Shown: positions 34,464 through 45,741 of the stretch, piece after piece
Numbering within the stretch: the first letter of the stretch is position 1
Layout of the letters: every line of letters starts with the position of its first letter
DNA from: Collybia mongolica
Taxonomy: Eukaryota; Basidiomycota; Agaricomycetes; Agaricales; Clitocybaceae
NCBI GenBank assembly: GCA_013420905.1
Contig: JAAXNY010000005.1
Coordinates: forward strand, 2,232,001 to 2,296,000
Direction: 5' to 3'
Length of the DNA stretch: 64,000 bases
The notes under the pieces: model-generated
Told to the model about the DNA's origin: nothing
What the model saw: only the letters and a program-made list of their open reading frames with translations
Databases searched by the model: none
Made by a program: the position numbers and the translations under genes

Positions 34464-36299
34464 GCTGAAGTGAGGGTTGGATAGGTGTAAGGGAGTACTC
34501 AATGTGCTATTGAGTTGAACTTAAATGTTTAAAAAGCTTTGTAATGATATTTATTGAGAGCCATATTGTATATGAAGTAGAATGTGTAGGAATTTCAGAG
34601 TCCAATGAGATTCACTGGCATTGAAATGGGGAGTCAGTCATAATTTGAAGGTAATGGTGGGAAGCATGAAAATGTAGTAGATTACCTAATATCAAAATTC
34701 TTTGATCTTATACTGTGGTTATATGCACATGTGAATCTAGACAGAAAATAACCCAGATAATCATTTAGTTCTTTTGCCTCCTTTTCTGTTCTGAGAATAG
34801 TCAGCCAGATGGTACTAACCAGAACAACAATTAAATGTTTTGCCTGGCATCAATATTACAGTTAATTGCACATCAATACTATAGGTGGCCTACTACTGCC
34901 AATTTTTGACTCTCTCCCCTGTAATGCTATGAAATGGAAAAATGAGAATTCATGAAGGTACTAGAATATAGAACTGTTTCATACAGACATATTGCTCTGC
35001 CTCAATTATTTTTTTGGGGGGGGAAAATGTGGCAGGCATTAACCAAGACAATAGGCTTGATTTCAACAAATGAAATGTATATTGTTTATTTTCATTGCTA
35101 TTGTTATATCATAGAATTTCATACCCCAAGGGGCATTGTCTCAACTGCCAAGCCAGGAAGCCAGGGACATCTAAAAATGTAACAAGGGTCCCTGTCACTC
35201 TTGCCTCTGTTAAACAATGAATCTGGAGCATACCATGATATCTAACACTTTGTACCCTTATAAAATGCGGAGAATAGAAGCTATTGAGATATAGAAGGTT
35301 TTGTATCCAACCAATCTCCTGTGCCCTCTCCCATAGTTGTGGGCCTGACTATTAAAAGATAATACACTTGATCAAAATCACCTTCTTGAGTTTCCCCATA
35401 AAACTCAGGACATTTATTTGTTGTTCTGAGTCAAGGATCTTATTTGGATAATAAACATCAAACTATGGTTTTTTTTTGAGGCAAATGGAGCTGTGGAAGT
35501 GGCCAAAATGAAAATAAGCATTATACTGCTGATAGGCAATGATGGGCCACTGATAGTAGGTCTGAAGCAAAATATGTTGGAGCATGGAGCCACAAGGCTA
35601 CATATGCAATCCAAGTCATTACAATGACAAGGAATGCCCAAGAACATACCATAGAGGATGGTATGAGCTCTGTAGAGTACTAAGAAGAATATTCTAGTAA
35701 TGTATTCAACATGTATATAAGGCTTATAGTTGAGGCCAAAGTAGTTACAATAATTATATTTTATTTCTCTACATTCTACACTCCACCTCATCTGTTCAAC
35801 AATATATATACATATAGAGATAGGTGGGGTTCAAGTATTGATGTCTGAACATGTATACTCAGTAAAAAGACTAGTTAGTAGTAGGTGGTACACAGGTCTG
35901 ACCCTGGTCTGGATCAAGAGGTGGCAGATCAGCTGATCATGGACACTGAATTTGACTCCCAGTTTGGACATTGGTGATTTCCAAAGGATGGCAGGTCACC
36001 AGCAGCCATCAACCCAACCAACCCAGCCAACCTTGGCATAAACCCAGCAACTCATATTTTGTGAAGGTCAAGTTTGTTTGAATTATTGCACCTGTTACAT
36101 TAAGTAGGGGGTAGTTATTAAAATAAAAATAGTATCCAGTAGGGCACAGGAAGAGCAGGGGTGTGGAGGGCTGTAACTGCATTAGAGTAGGCTTTTCCAA
36201 ATCTTTGAGAATACAGTTGAAATACAGTCTATTTTCAAAACAGTGAAAAAAGAAACAGTTTTTCAGGTGGCAAAATACTGGGGCATGACTTGAGTGGTA
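34464..36299. other. AT-rich interval without genes
   Basis: No gene or clear element end was recognised. The longest frame (minus, 35414-35791) looks random. G- and T-homopolymers occur near 35010-35025. Confidence 0.35.
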
Positions 36300-37044
36300 C
36301 AGTACACTTGCTCATAATGCATAATGTCAGGACCACCTGAAAGTTGATGTATTAAGACATTTTATGCAGTGCAAAAAGTGTCACAGTTTGTAATGGTTGT
36401 GACCTCCACCAAAAAGTGTGACATGACATTTGAGAGATTAGCCTAAGAATGAGTCAATCTAAGTAGTAGAACAAGTAAAGAAGCTATCCAAAGAGCTCTG
36501 TGTTGAGCCAATGTCTCCCCCATGTCTAAGCTGTCCACAAAATTTTTGCAAGACACAGGCAATGTCAAGAAAACAGTCTGGCCCACCATTTTTGATGGAT
36601 AAATGCTCCAATTGCTCATAAAGTTTGATCATGTCTGCCCTCATCATGATGGACTCTTCACCATCATCCTCATCCAACTCATTGTCTTCATCCTCAATCT
36701 TGGGATTCAACTCACCCTGCACTACTTTGATTATCTTGTTGTCCCCACTTGGGTTACATCACTTCAATCAGCAGGCATTTTGGAGAGGGAGGGAAGAGTA
36801 TAGTATCAGTTCTTTGGAACAGGCTCTTTATATTGTACTTGTGCTGTTGTTCAACCATGCCAATTCATTTTCAAACCATTTTTCAATGAAACAATGTTCA
36901 TTTTAGTGAATTATGCAGTGCCTCATGTACTGATCATCCAGTTTGGCCTATCTAACAATGCATATTTCTGTCACTAACCCTATGCATTATGCAATATGAC
37001 TGAATTCTGCATCATGACATTATGCATTATGAGCAAGTATACTA
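36300..37044. mobile_element. 745 bp deleted pogo-like element with terminal inverted repeats
   Basis: The left end at 36300 (CAGTACACTTGCTCATAATG, continuing CATAATGTCA) is repeated inverted at the right end (TAGTATACTTGC when read outward), ending at 37044. About 30 bp match with few mismatches. TA dinucleotides flank both ends (36298-36299 and 37045-37046), as for Tc1/mariner/pogo elements. It contains the C-terminal scrap of a transposase but no catalytic domain, so it is non-autonomous. Confidence 0.6.
36459..36722 (-). pseudogene. C-terminal fragment of a pogo/Tigger-like transposase
   Basis: 88 codons: an acidic stretch (DNELDEDDGEE), an amphipathic helix (MIKLYEQLEHLSIKNGG) and an ending STQSSLDSFFTC. 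Pogo-type transposases commonly end with an acidic region, a paired helix and a TxxSxxxFF-like tail, so this fits a remnant left after internal deletion. The similarity is structural rather than strong, and confidence is limited. Confidence 0.4.
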
Positions 37045-37291
37045 TAGCTGTAAATATATTGTTTTATATTTACATAATTCTAGGCCAAAACCTTGATATT
37101 TTATTTGGCCTTGTATAATAGAGCGAGGCCAAGCCAGAGCAATCTGGAATCCGATTCGGTAGGATTCGGTTCCATAGCTCAAAAACCTTGTTCAAAACTT
37201 GTGAAGGCTTCTACACAGATTGCTGCACTGAACTATTGCACGTTGAGATTGTGATTACGCCGTACGGCGGTACTATCTCTGAGCCCAGCAG

Positions 37292-37848
37292 ATGTCGACT
37301 CGAGCTCGTAAGGACGACGTTGAGAAAGCCTATGCAGTTCAATCAAGGGCAGCCTTCGAAGTCCGTTATTCCAATGATTTCGAGTATGGCGGCCACCGAT
37401 CTTTTTCATAGGGGGCAACACGGGGGACTGCTATTGGCCTTGGTTTAGCCTTTGTGGCTCATTGTACTTGGCCTTTATTTCGGTGATTTCTATCCCAACC
37501 TCGGACTCCGGTTCTGACTCTTCTCACATCCTACCACATTCACCAGGCGCCAAACCCTTGCTTTCAAGGGCTACCTAGTATCAACATGTGAGTTAACAAT
37601 TTTCCATATGCATGAGGTAATACGTTTAACATCATTCATCATCAGTCACTTGTTTCGGTCTTGTATTCAGTGCGGAGTACGCATTACAGAGACATGAAAT
37701 ACTGCGAAGACACGAGGAGACAATGATTAGACGAGAGGCCCGATATGATTTGGCGAGACGTGGGCTTGTTGGCACTGAAACTGAGATAGCCAAATGGAGG
37801 GCAGCTCGAGAGAGGGAATCAGTAGATGCAGACGAAACACAACCATGA
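37292..37848 (+). CDS. Small HIG1/Rcf2-like membrane protein, probably mitochondrial
   Basis: Four exons, 37292-37360, 37412-37482, 37547-37587 and 37646-37848, give 127 aa. After a charged start (MSTRARKDDVEKAYAVQSRA) comes FEGATRGTAIGLGLAFVAH, a Gly-rich membrane segment, then a second hydrophobic segment (GYLVSTFTCFGLVFSAE) and a long basic-acidic helix (QRHEILRRHEETMIRREARY). The AFEGA..GTA.GL pattern resembles the N-terminus of fungal Rcf2/HIG1 proteins that attach to respiratory supercomplexes, but the protein is shorter. Phases agree throughout. The family assignment is tentative; the gene model is good. Confidence 0.65.
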
Positions 37849-38038
37849 GCACCCCCGCCGCAAGATTTACAATGCACTTGGCATCATTTCGGAAATACAT
37901 ATCTATCTATGTTTGTAGAGTGAGTAGATTAATGGGTGGCACCATTTGCAGATAGTGAGGGCATGTATATAAATGCCAGTGAAGCCGCAATTTTCGTGAG
38001 GGAGGGTGATTTAGTACTACGTTTGTCCACGAATTGCA

Positions 38039-40401
38039 TCAATAACCCTGTTGCACATATTTAGGCTGTGACTGTTGGGTGGGTATCCAATGACCGTCTT
38101 GCTGCCCTGGAGGGTTAGAAGGGGGGCCGGGGGGGTTAGAGTGATACGAAGTATTCTGAGAGGTTATTTGGGTGGGAGGTGGTGGGGGAGGAGATTGGTT
38201 GTGTGTGTAGAACGTAGGTGGAGGTGGCGGTGGAATCGGCGGTTGTTGGTAAACGGGTTGTTGCTGGTATGTAAGATTGACAGGAGGTTGCGGGAGACTG
38301 GACTGGCGCCGGGATGTAGTTGCAGTGGCGGATTGTATTGGGGGTGGCGGTGGCGGAGGCGGAGGTCCTGCCAGAGCCTGTTGGCCATTCAAAATATAGG
38401 ACTGGTGGACTGGTTGATCTGTGTTGTAGTGTATAGGAGGTGGCGGTGGAGGTGGGACAGCTTGGTACGTATTATTTGTCGGGAAGGTATGGATCCCAGT
38501 CTGACTTGGACTGTATGAATTTGAGTGCTGTTGCTGAGGACTTCCAGAAGATGGTGTGGTTGAGTAGGGTACCTGTATTTGCGGTTGCGCATACACAACC
38601 TGTGGCTGTTGCGGAAGTGGCCTTGAGCCTGCGCTAAAATTAGACGACAACGACACGCCTAGGGGAGGTATAGATGCTGGAATATTATCATGTGAAGGGG
38701 TAGGTGTTACGGCGTATCCAGGATATGATTGAGGGGCAGGCTGGGCAGGTTGAGGCTGGGGTGTATGGACGGGGGGTGGCGCGTACTGTTGAGGGGAAGC
38801 AGAGACAGAGGGTGAGGGTGCATACTGTGGATACTGAAACGATTGCGATGGAGGGAATGGCGGCTGAGAGTGAAAGCTGTTCGATGAAGAAGGCGGTAGA
38901 TAAGGATCGACATTTGTTGTTACAGGCGCCTGTGATGGAATCGGGGCATAAGTCGGCTGCGAGTTAAATTGCGATTGACCATAACCTAGAGGAGCAGGAG
39001 TTGGGGATAACGGCGGCGCGAAGAGACTTGGGTCGGAAGGATGAGATGAGTGGGATACGAAACCTGACGGGGTCGGTAAGGGGATGAATCCGGAGGATGA
39101 TGTTGGTATACTGTGTCGGGGTCTATGGATATGCGGCTGATGATAAGTCGATGGAGGTCCTGTCTCATATTGTGGCTGGTAAGGAGGCTGAACGTTATAA
39201 TGTGAGTTTGGTCGTTGTTGCAAAGATGATTGACCACCAGTTTGGTTGAATGAATACGGAGAGGGAGTATCAGACGTGTTATGATCATATGCATGAGATG
39301 GATGGGAAGAGAAGATTGAGTATCCTGCTGGAGAAGATGGTCTGGGTGTATGTCCGCCTCGAGGAGGCTACGTGAGACGAGATATAAGGGCTTGAAACAA
39401 TAGTGAATGAAAGGACGTTACATACTGGAAAACTTTCTCTTCGAAGGTTATGTTCTGAGATGTTGAATTCCCCAAATTCATTTGCAACTTTGTCGATAAG
39501 TGATAAGTGATTCCTCTGTTCATACGGTGGTACATAAAGATCGAGCTGAGCGAGAGAAGTAGACGTCCTGAGTGATGCAGGAATACTTTCCGAGTCTTGA
39601 CGAGAATGAACATATATACTACCCGTCGACACAATCCTCGATGGCTGGGGGCCGCCATTTATTAAGGAAGAAGGCAGGTCTCCCGAAGGAGTGAAAGAAC
39701 CCGGGCCTCCATATTGTTTACTCTTCGCCGGCTTTGGCGTGACTTTCTTTTCAGGTGCGGGTTCCTATGGGTTTACAGTCATGAGTTGCATATTCGCAGG
39801 TTTGTCTAGCCTACGTACGTTAGACCAAAAAGTCAATTCAAGATATACCTTCCCTGAGAATTTATCTTTGTTCATCAATGTAAACCACTCTGTACCTATT
39901 TAGAATATGAGCAAAGTGAAAATATTATGGCTTACCGTCTGTCTCCCCTTTGGTTAGTACCTCAGTCAGATCAACATCTGCTTCTCCAATGAGATCAGGC
40001 TCCCGTGGGTCATCTGCAAAACAAGAAAGCTTCATAATCTTTCCACCCTTGATATTCTTTGGAGCCCTATCATCTTTTGGTGGTGGTAGCGGGGGTGTGC
40101 CATCTCCACGTGCCGTCCTTTCCAGCAAATCGCTGACATCTTCGTAGAGGGTGAACCGGATCTCCTCATCCCATTCAGGGTGTTGTCCGCCGCGCTTAAT
40201 GGCCTTGGTCCTGCGTTTCTCACCATTGACCGATACAACACAGTATGGGTCCTGCTTCCCTATATGCCTCTTGTTCGGAAGATGATTCTGGCTCAAACAG
40301 TTAGATTAGAATTTAGTGAGTTGCGAAGTACACGGTAAGTGACTTACTGCTTTAAGTACGACAACAATGAGAGTGCCGATTTCACGAGGAGTTAGTGACA
40401 T
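38039..40401 (-). CDS. C2-domain protein with long Pro-rich tail, Inn1/Fic1-like
   Basis: Five exons, 40401-40348, 40287-39936, 39895-39819, 39764-39426 and 39367-38039, give 716 aa. The N-terminal C2 domain (residues 1-~155) reads MSLTPREIGTLIVVVLKA, NHLPNKRHIGKQDPYC, GQHPEWDEEIRF, DPREPDLIGEADVDL and GKVYLELTFW. From about residue 160 the protein is disordered and full of polyproline runs (PPPPPPPP) and PxxP motifs. This matches fungal ingression proteins (budding yeast Inn1, fission yeast Fic1), where the C2 domain drives septum formation and PxxP motifs bind SH3 proteins of the contractile ring. The calcium-binding Asp set does not look complete, as in Inn1. Intact. Confidence 0.85.
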
Positions 40402-40672
40402 GGGTATTGGGATACCTTTGATATTGGTATGAGATCCTTACAGAGAGAACTGCATAAACAACAGTTGAAAGATTCGTCGACCCGTGTGCCACAGATGAAT
40501 AGAACTTGAGAACAGTGTATTTGGTCTTATTTCGGTCTATTGTGTACCCTTCAGCTTCAAGCCAAATAGTTCTTTTTTTTATTAACGTTTCGTTACAACA
40601 TGCGTTGATCCCGCAGTTAGACCCGCAGCCGCAGTTTCTCAAAACTCCAATCCCACAGCCCCTAGTCTTACA

Positions 40673-43157
40673 TCATTTCCCAGGTTTATAACTTTTGTTC
40701 ACTTTGAGTATCAACCCAGGCTTGCGATCAGCCAAATCCAGGATCATTTCTGCAAAATAACTGTTTGCCCATGCAAACCAACTTCGCGTATAATCAGAGG
40801 TTTTGTAGATTGACTGCGACTCATGTATCAATCCAAGGCCGTTTGTATTCTGCCGAATGATGCGATTAGTGGTTAAATAGGCGGCGTCCTGAACAAACTG
40901 ACGTTGGCAATGGTATACAGAGCTTTCATGATCTCAGCGTCATCATCTGTGCCAAAAATGGCTGATATCTGGGACATCGGCCTTTAGGTCTTGTTAATAG
41001 GAGTGATAACATATCAGAAAAGAGGTTACTGTACCAGGGATGCCATGGGTCTACATGGGGCCCTCTGATAATATTGCGAGTGAGATGCCGTTGAGGCTCA
41101 AGTGGGTGCCACATACCCAATTCCACTGAAAGTTCTGCCAGCAGCAAAGTAGGGGTTTTTGGGAGAAAGAAGCAGTTTGCGAGTCGCTTGGTAAGCGGGA
41201 TCCCTCTTGTCAAGAAAACCAAGATATGGAAGCGATAACAGAGACTGCAAAGGCAGGATCAAAACCCGGTATCAGGCGCCCGAGCCAGTTCGGCTTACAG
41301 GAACGTTTGCATCATCCATGACATATCGTCCACCGAAGCCTTGAGCATCAGGTTGAGCGGATATGAATATATCGACACGAACTACTTTACCGTTGGTTTC
41401 GTATGCGAAAATGTTATCAACGACCTTCAAGGAGGCGGAATATCATATCTTGTCAGGGGGAACAGTATTGCTGGGGACGGGGAGTGCTCACCGTGGTTTT
41501 CCAAATGGCACCGTGTATCCTAGTGCTCCAAATCTTTGCTTGCTGGCTGACATCAGGAAGTTGGTGGGCACTGTCCAGAATCTCCACTAAATGTTTCAAT
41601 TCCACACTGAGCATAGCATTTGCCGGCGTCAAGAAAGCTTTACGCTAGTAAGGACTTGAAGTACATTTTAGGCACAGAGAATTACTTACCGAAAATGCTC
41701 AGGTCATCGGAAGGTCTATGATGTGTGCCCACAAGCCCTGTGTATGCTTTAGGCTCTCCATTGCCACGGTTGTCAACCATCGGGGAAAGGGCGCCATTCC
41801 CTCCAGTCCAATTATAATATGAGATAAAATTGAAGTCAGCATCAAAGGTAGGCTGCGACTGTTCGTTAATGACACGAAACACCTGATTGATAGCTGCCCG
41901 CCCTTTCAGCCAAGCATGGCGATGGATTAGTTCGCAGGGTCGCGGAGCCGAAAGAACTACGTACAATTGTCATTGATAAATGAGCTGTCGCCAGTTGCTT
42001 GATAGTAAGACCTTGATAACTTCAGGAAACCGCACAACGAGTCGATTTCGTACTATTAATGGAATGAAAACACCCATTTCGCTGTTCGAAATTCTTACAA
42101 ACCTTGCACTCAAAGACAATCTTGTTGTCCACTGGGCTATAAACGACAGATGAACAATGTCCTGAATTCGTCAAGGTTGGTACTCACGGGTTCACAGTCA
42201 CACCATCTGCCCAATCGTTATGGGAAGGGGACAAGCCGCTTTCTGGAGGTGGTTGAAAAGCACCACCTGCTCGACTTTAGCCCAAAGTGCTAGAAAAATT
42301 GTTACAACTAACAGTAGGGAAACTGTGCAACATATCGGGCTTCATTGTTGATGACCGCTTTCACTAAGGTTGCGAGGTGTGGGTCCACTGCGAGTAAAGA
42401 GTGGTAGTGCGCAAACTAGTAAATCAGCGTCAGAATGAATCAGACATGATTCACAGGACACACTTGATTCGCGGTGTCACGCAACCATTGAGCGCTATCG
42501 GGTTGGCATCAACAATGCTTATGGGGAACATCAAAAAGCACGACAAACGTGATATCCTAATAACACTAAGGTTCAGCTAGGAGGGCCAATTATGATTGTT
42601 GAAAGGTGACTTACTCCAGTAATAATAAATGCGAGATTCTCAGCCTGAATGGACGAGACAGTCGGAATATGTTATGAGCTTTTCTGAAGAAGAAAATCAA
42701 AGACCTGATTAAAGTATTTGACCGTGGTGTCTAGATGCTGTGAGTTTCGTGCTCTTTGTGCAAGACATAAAATTTACCCAGTGTGTTAGGGAAAGTGTTT
42801 TCGAACAACCTGGCAAGATCCGGGTCCTTGAGTAACCCTTTCATGTCTTGAATGACTTTCTAATATAATTGTCATAAAACAATGGCCCGAGTAACAGAGA
42901 TGCGAATAAGCACATACTTCTACAGCAGAACTATTGAATGTTCGGCAAGCGGGTGCAGGCCGCATGAACGGCAAGGCCAGTGGTCCTGTGGATGGTGTAC
43001 CGTGGGGGCTCTAAATATGAGAGAGATGTCTATGTCAGAAATTTACCAACTTGTACAGTGTAGGACAGACCTGAGAGTACCCCGTGTAGTCAGGGCATTG
43101 ACCACTCGCAGTGGTTAACAATACGGCTACAGTCAAGCTCCCGAAACCAAACTTCAT
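40673..43157 (-). CDS. Secreted GH125 exo-alpha-1,6-mannosidase
   Basis: Starts MKFGFGSLTVAVLLTTASGQ (signal peptide) at 43157 and ends at 40673 after many short introns; every junction I tested keeps frame. Family blocks in order: RPAPACRTFNSSAVE, GLLKDPDLARLFENTFPNTL, GDITAQWLRDTANQ, YKAIINNEARY-like, NDWADGVTVNPPVD, FECKYEIDSLCGFLKLS, YNWTGGNGALSP, VGTHHRPSDDLSIF, YVMDDANVPSLLSLPYLGF, then HVDPWHPWYSNLFS-like and FAEMILDLADRKPGLI. GH125 enzymes hydrolyse alpha-1,6-mannose linkages. The fungal forms are related to the Mug157/DUF1237 group and may trim secreted mannoproteins or wall mannan. Its stop lies about 270 bp upstream of the C2-protein start, same strand. Confidence 0.88.
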
Positions 43158-43753
43158 TTTAGTAGGGTGCCAAAGAACTTCAGAGAAGAAATGTAAGATG
43201 TTGGTCCGAAGAGGTGCTTCTTTTATAGGCCCCACGAGTATTCCTAGAACATCCAAAAGAGATGGGAACATATGGCCTATGAGTGGGGCGTATGGCTCAC
43301 GGGACCACCTTCAAGCGTGCAAATACGTGAAGGGTTCTCGTGACCCCTGCGAGAGAAGTGCTCAGTGATGACTTCTCGTTTTAACGCGGAGGTAACAATT
43401 ACTGTTTATATGTATCAGAGACGGGCTATAAATCAGAACGGGCACTCAACCAATACTGTCCACACTCTGTTGGTGTGTAGGTAACATGAATCTAGAACTA
43501 AGCAAGGTTCTCCGTGAAGGTGACCTAATTGAGGGCGGGCCGCGACGCGTAATTTGTGTAGTCGGACAATTCTGGTACTTACATCGTACTCACACATAAC
43601 GAGATCTGGATTACAAACAGTGGGAGTATTGATGTATATCATGCAATTATATAGTGTGTGCTTTACATCTCATGGAGAGATAATTCAAAAGATCGTGAAC
43701 AAGCATGTCGTGATAGAGTATTGTTGATAAATTATGGAACCTGAGCTTCAGAC
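43158..43753. other. Intergenic region
   Basis: Promoter side of the GH125 gene and 3' flank of the disordered-protein gene. No gene was recognised. Confidence 0.4.
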
Positions 43754-45469
43754 CTAGTCAACGTTCTTCTCGGTTGCGAATGCCTCCTCACCAACCCTTT
43801 CTTCTTGGCTTTGTTGCAGACCCACTTTGGATTCTATTGCCGGAATCCTATTTGATGTTTGCTCCGAGTCATCTGCTGCCTTGACGGCCTGAGCGACTGT
43901 ATCGGTTGAGATTTTCCTCCCTGTGTCAGACAGTGGCTCTTTATTACTCTCCACGCTCGACGGTGGCTCAATCTCGATGCCATCTAAGGACAGGCTTGTG
44001 TCAATTGGAGAGGAATCGGCAACGGACACTTCGGGCGACTGGAATTCGAGCTCTGTGGGGTCTGTTCTCACATCGTCTTCCCCGTTAACCGCTTCATCAG
44101 ATCTGTTATAAGTATCCGCGTTGTCGGTGCTTAATCCACCCGTCCTGACGCTATTCGTGGTCCACAGGCTTCGCTCCCTGGCCAAAGAAGGAGTCCCGGC
44201 GCCTGCCTGGACCCTCGCACTCCACCTACTCGCCTCGCTTTCCCAGCTACCTCTCCGAGAGCTCCGGGGCCTCAAAGCCCTGACGCTTGCATCTACATCT
44301 CGTTCTTCTAACCCATCATCACCTAGAAGGTATTGGCTAGTGCTCTCGCCATCCGCGTAAGTGATACTCCCTCCAAAATGGGACAGAGAATCGTTAAGGC
44401 CTCGACCAGAAGCATTCCCCGATTGAAGATTAGGTGCGCGCATACCCGGGATAGCATATGCGGACGATGCAAGAGTCAAGACAGAAGCGTTGTCAAGGGG
44501 TGGTGAGGAAGGACGTGGATTGTTGCGCGGGTGGTGGGTCGTATGTAGTGGGGCTTGGACTACCCCATTGCCATGTGGCATAGCCAATTGGGAGCTGGGG
44601 CTTCCAGGGTTACTAAGGGAGGAGGGGCGAGAGGAAGACTGAGGAAGAGCGGAGAACGTGATAGATGTACCACTCCCGTGAGGTGGGTTGGTAGCTGTAG
44701 ATGACGTTCGAATATGGGTTTGAAAGCGATTTACATATGATGGCGAGGTCATGGGTGCTTGCGCGATATGTGCCATTCCGTTCCCATTCAAGTCAATACT
44801 TAACAAGGTGGTTGGTTTTGTACTGGCAGCCATACTTCGGAATGTACGAGGGTCGGAAAGATAAGAAGAGGATGAGCGAGAAGGCGAGGGAGATGGCGGG
44901 GCACTCGGGGGTATGGGCCGAACGGAAGCGTCGTCGTCAGCTTCCAATGCACTGGCGGGCGACCATGTTGACTCGCGGGCAAGGGATGACTGATCCAATG
45001 AGGTGTCGTTGCCATCATCAAAATCTCTATCATCTTCATTCAAGGAGATGGTTTTGCGGCGGGCGGCTTCTAGTCTCCCTTGTTGCCTTGTTCCATGCGA
45101 CGCTGGGGATGGCACTGGAGAGGATGTTGCACGAGGCGCTAGTCGGGATGGCAAAGAAGTCGGCACAGCTCGACCCTTCCCTGGCCCACCATCCGCGGCC
45201 GAATTAAGATTCTCCGCTCGTTTCGTTCGTCCTGTCCCCGCTAATTTACGTTGAAACCAGTTAATGATCGGTTTGCTTGAGCGACGGGGTACACTTTTCT
45301 GCTGTTGAGTGGGTTTTACAACAGGTTTGGCGGTTGGTAGAGTGTTTTTGACTCTGTTGAATGGTTGTGTCTTTGACGGGGAGCTCTTTGGAGTAGTTTG
45401 GGGCTTGGGTGGCTCGAGAGTACCCTTGGACTGCGGATTGTCCAACGACGTGTGGGGAGATGGTGGCAT
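43754..45469 (-). CDS. Single-exon disordered Ser/Pro-rich protein, unknown function
   Basis: One uninterrupted ORF of 571 aa starting MPPSPHTSLDNPQSKG. The N-terminal third is basic and includes a short conserved-looking motif PIINWFQRKLAGT (about residue 68). The rest is Ser/Pro/Thr-rich with charged islands and an acidic tail (EEAFATEKNVD). No membrane span, coiled coil or enzyme motif was seen. A 1.7 kb intronless frame with strongly biased composition is unlikely by chance, and the neighbours are intron-rich, so a large single exon is notable. Proteins with a WFQRKLAGT-like motif are seen in related fungi, by recollection only. Confidence 0.7.
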   Translation of the reverse strand: MPPSPHTSLDNPQSKGTLEPPKPQTTPKSSPSKTQPFNRVKNTLPTAKPVVKPTQQQKSVPRRSSKPIINWFQRKLAGTGRTKRAENLNSAADGGPGKGRAVPTSLPSRLAPRATSSPVPSPASHGTRQQGRLEAARRKTISLNEDDRDFDDGNDTSLDQSSLARESTWSPASALEADDDASVRPIPPSAPPSPSPSRSSSSYLSDPRTFRSMAASTKPTTLLSIDLNGNGMAHIAQAPMTSPSYVNRFQTHIRTSSTATNPPHGSGTSITFSALPQSSSRPSSLSNPGSPSSQLAMPHGNGVVQAPLHTTHHPRNNPRPSSPPLDNASVLTLASSAYAIPGMRAPNLQSGNASGRGLNDSLSHFGGSITYADGESTSQYLLGDDGLEERDVDASVRALRPRSSRRGSWESEASRWSARVQAGAGTPSLARERSLWTTNSVRTGGLSTDNADTYNRSDEAVNGEDDVRTDPTELEFQSPEVSVADSSPIDTSLSLDGIEIEPPSSVESNKEPLSDTGRKISTDTVAQAVKAADDSEQTSNRIPAIESKVGLQQSQEERVGEEAFATEKNVD

Positions 45470-45741
45470 GAGAACAAAAAGTGGCAGGAATTAAGACGAG
45501 GAGAAGCGCCTGGGTAAAGGAACTTTTAAAGATGATTGGTCGAAGACAAGTCAAACAGTCAAAATGGCAGTGGCGACTGTTGGTGGTCGCACCACTCAAT
45601 AACAGCGTGTTGTCATTTAGATCTCAGATTGTAATATCATTTCTTGGCAATAAACGCCCATAAGGTGCATCCTTCGGATCTTTTAGAACGGGTGGTGGTA
45701 CAATTACTACTATACGTTGCGCAAAAACTACTCTCTTGACT

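Noticed and set aside
38075..38518. Plus-strand ORF of 147 codons
   Set aside because: Antisense shadow of the proline-rich tail of the C2 protein; Gly/Arg/Trp bias reflects CCN codons on the other strand.
44701..45254. Plus-strand ORFs opposite the 571 aa protein
   Set aside because: Overlap entirely with a long single-exon gene on the minus strand and look like antisense shadows.
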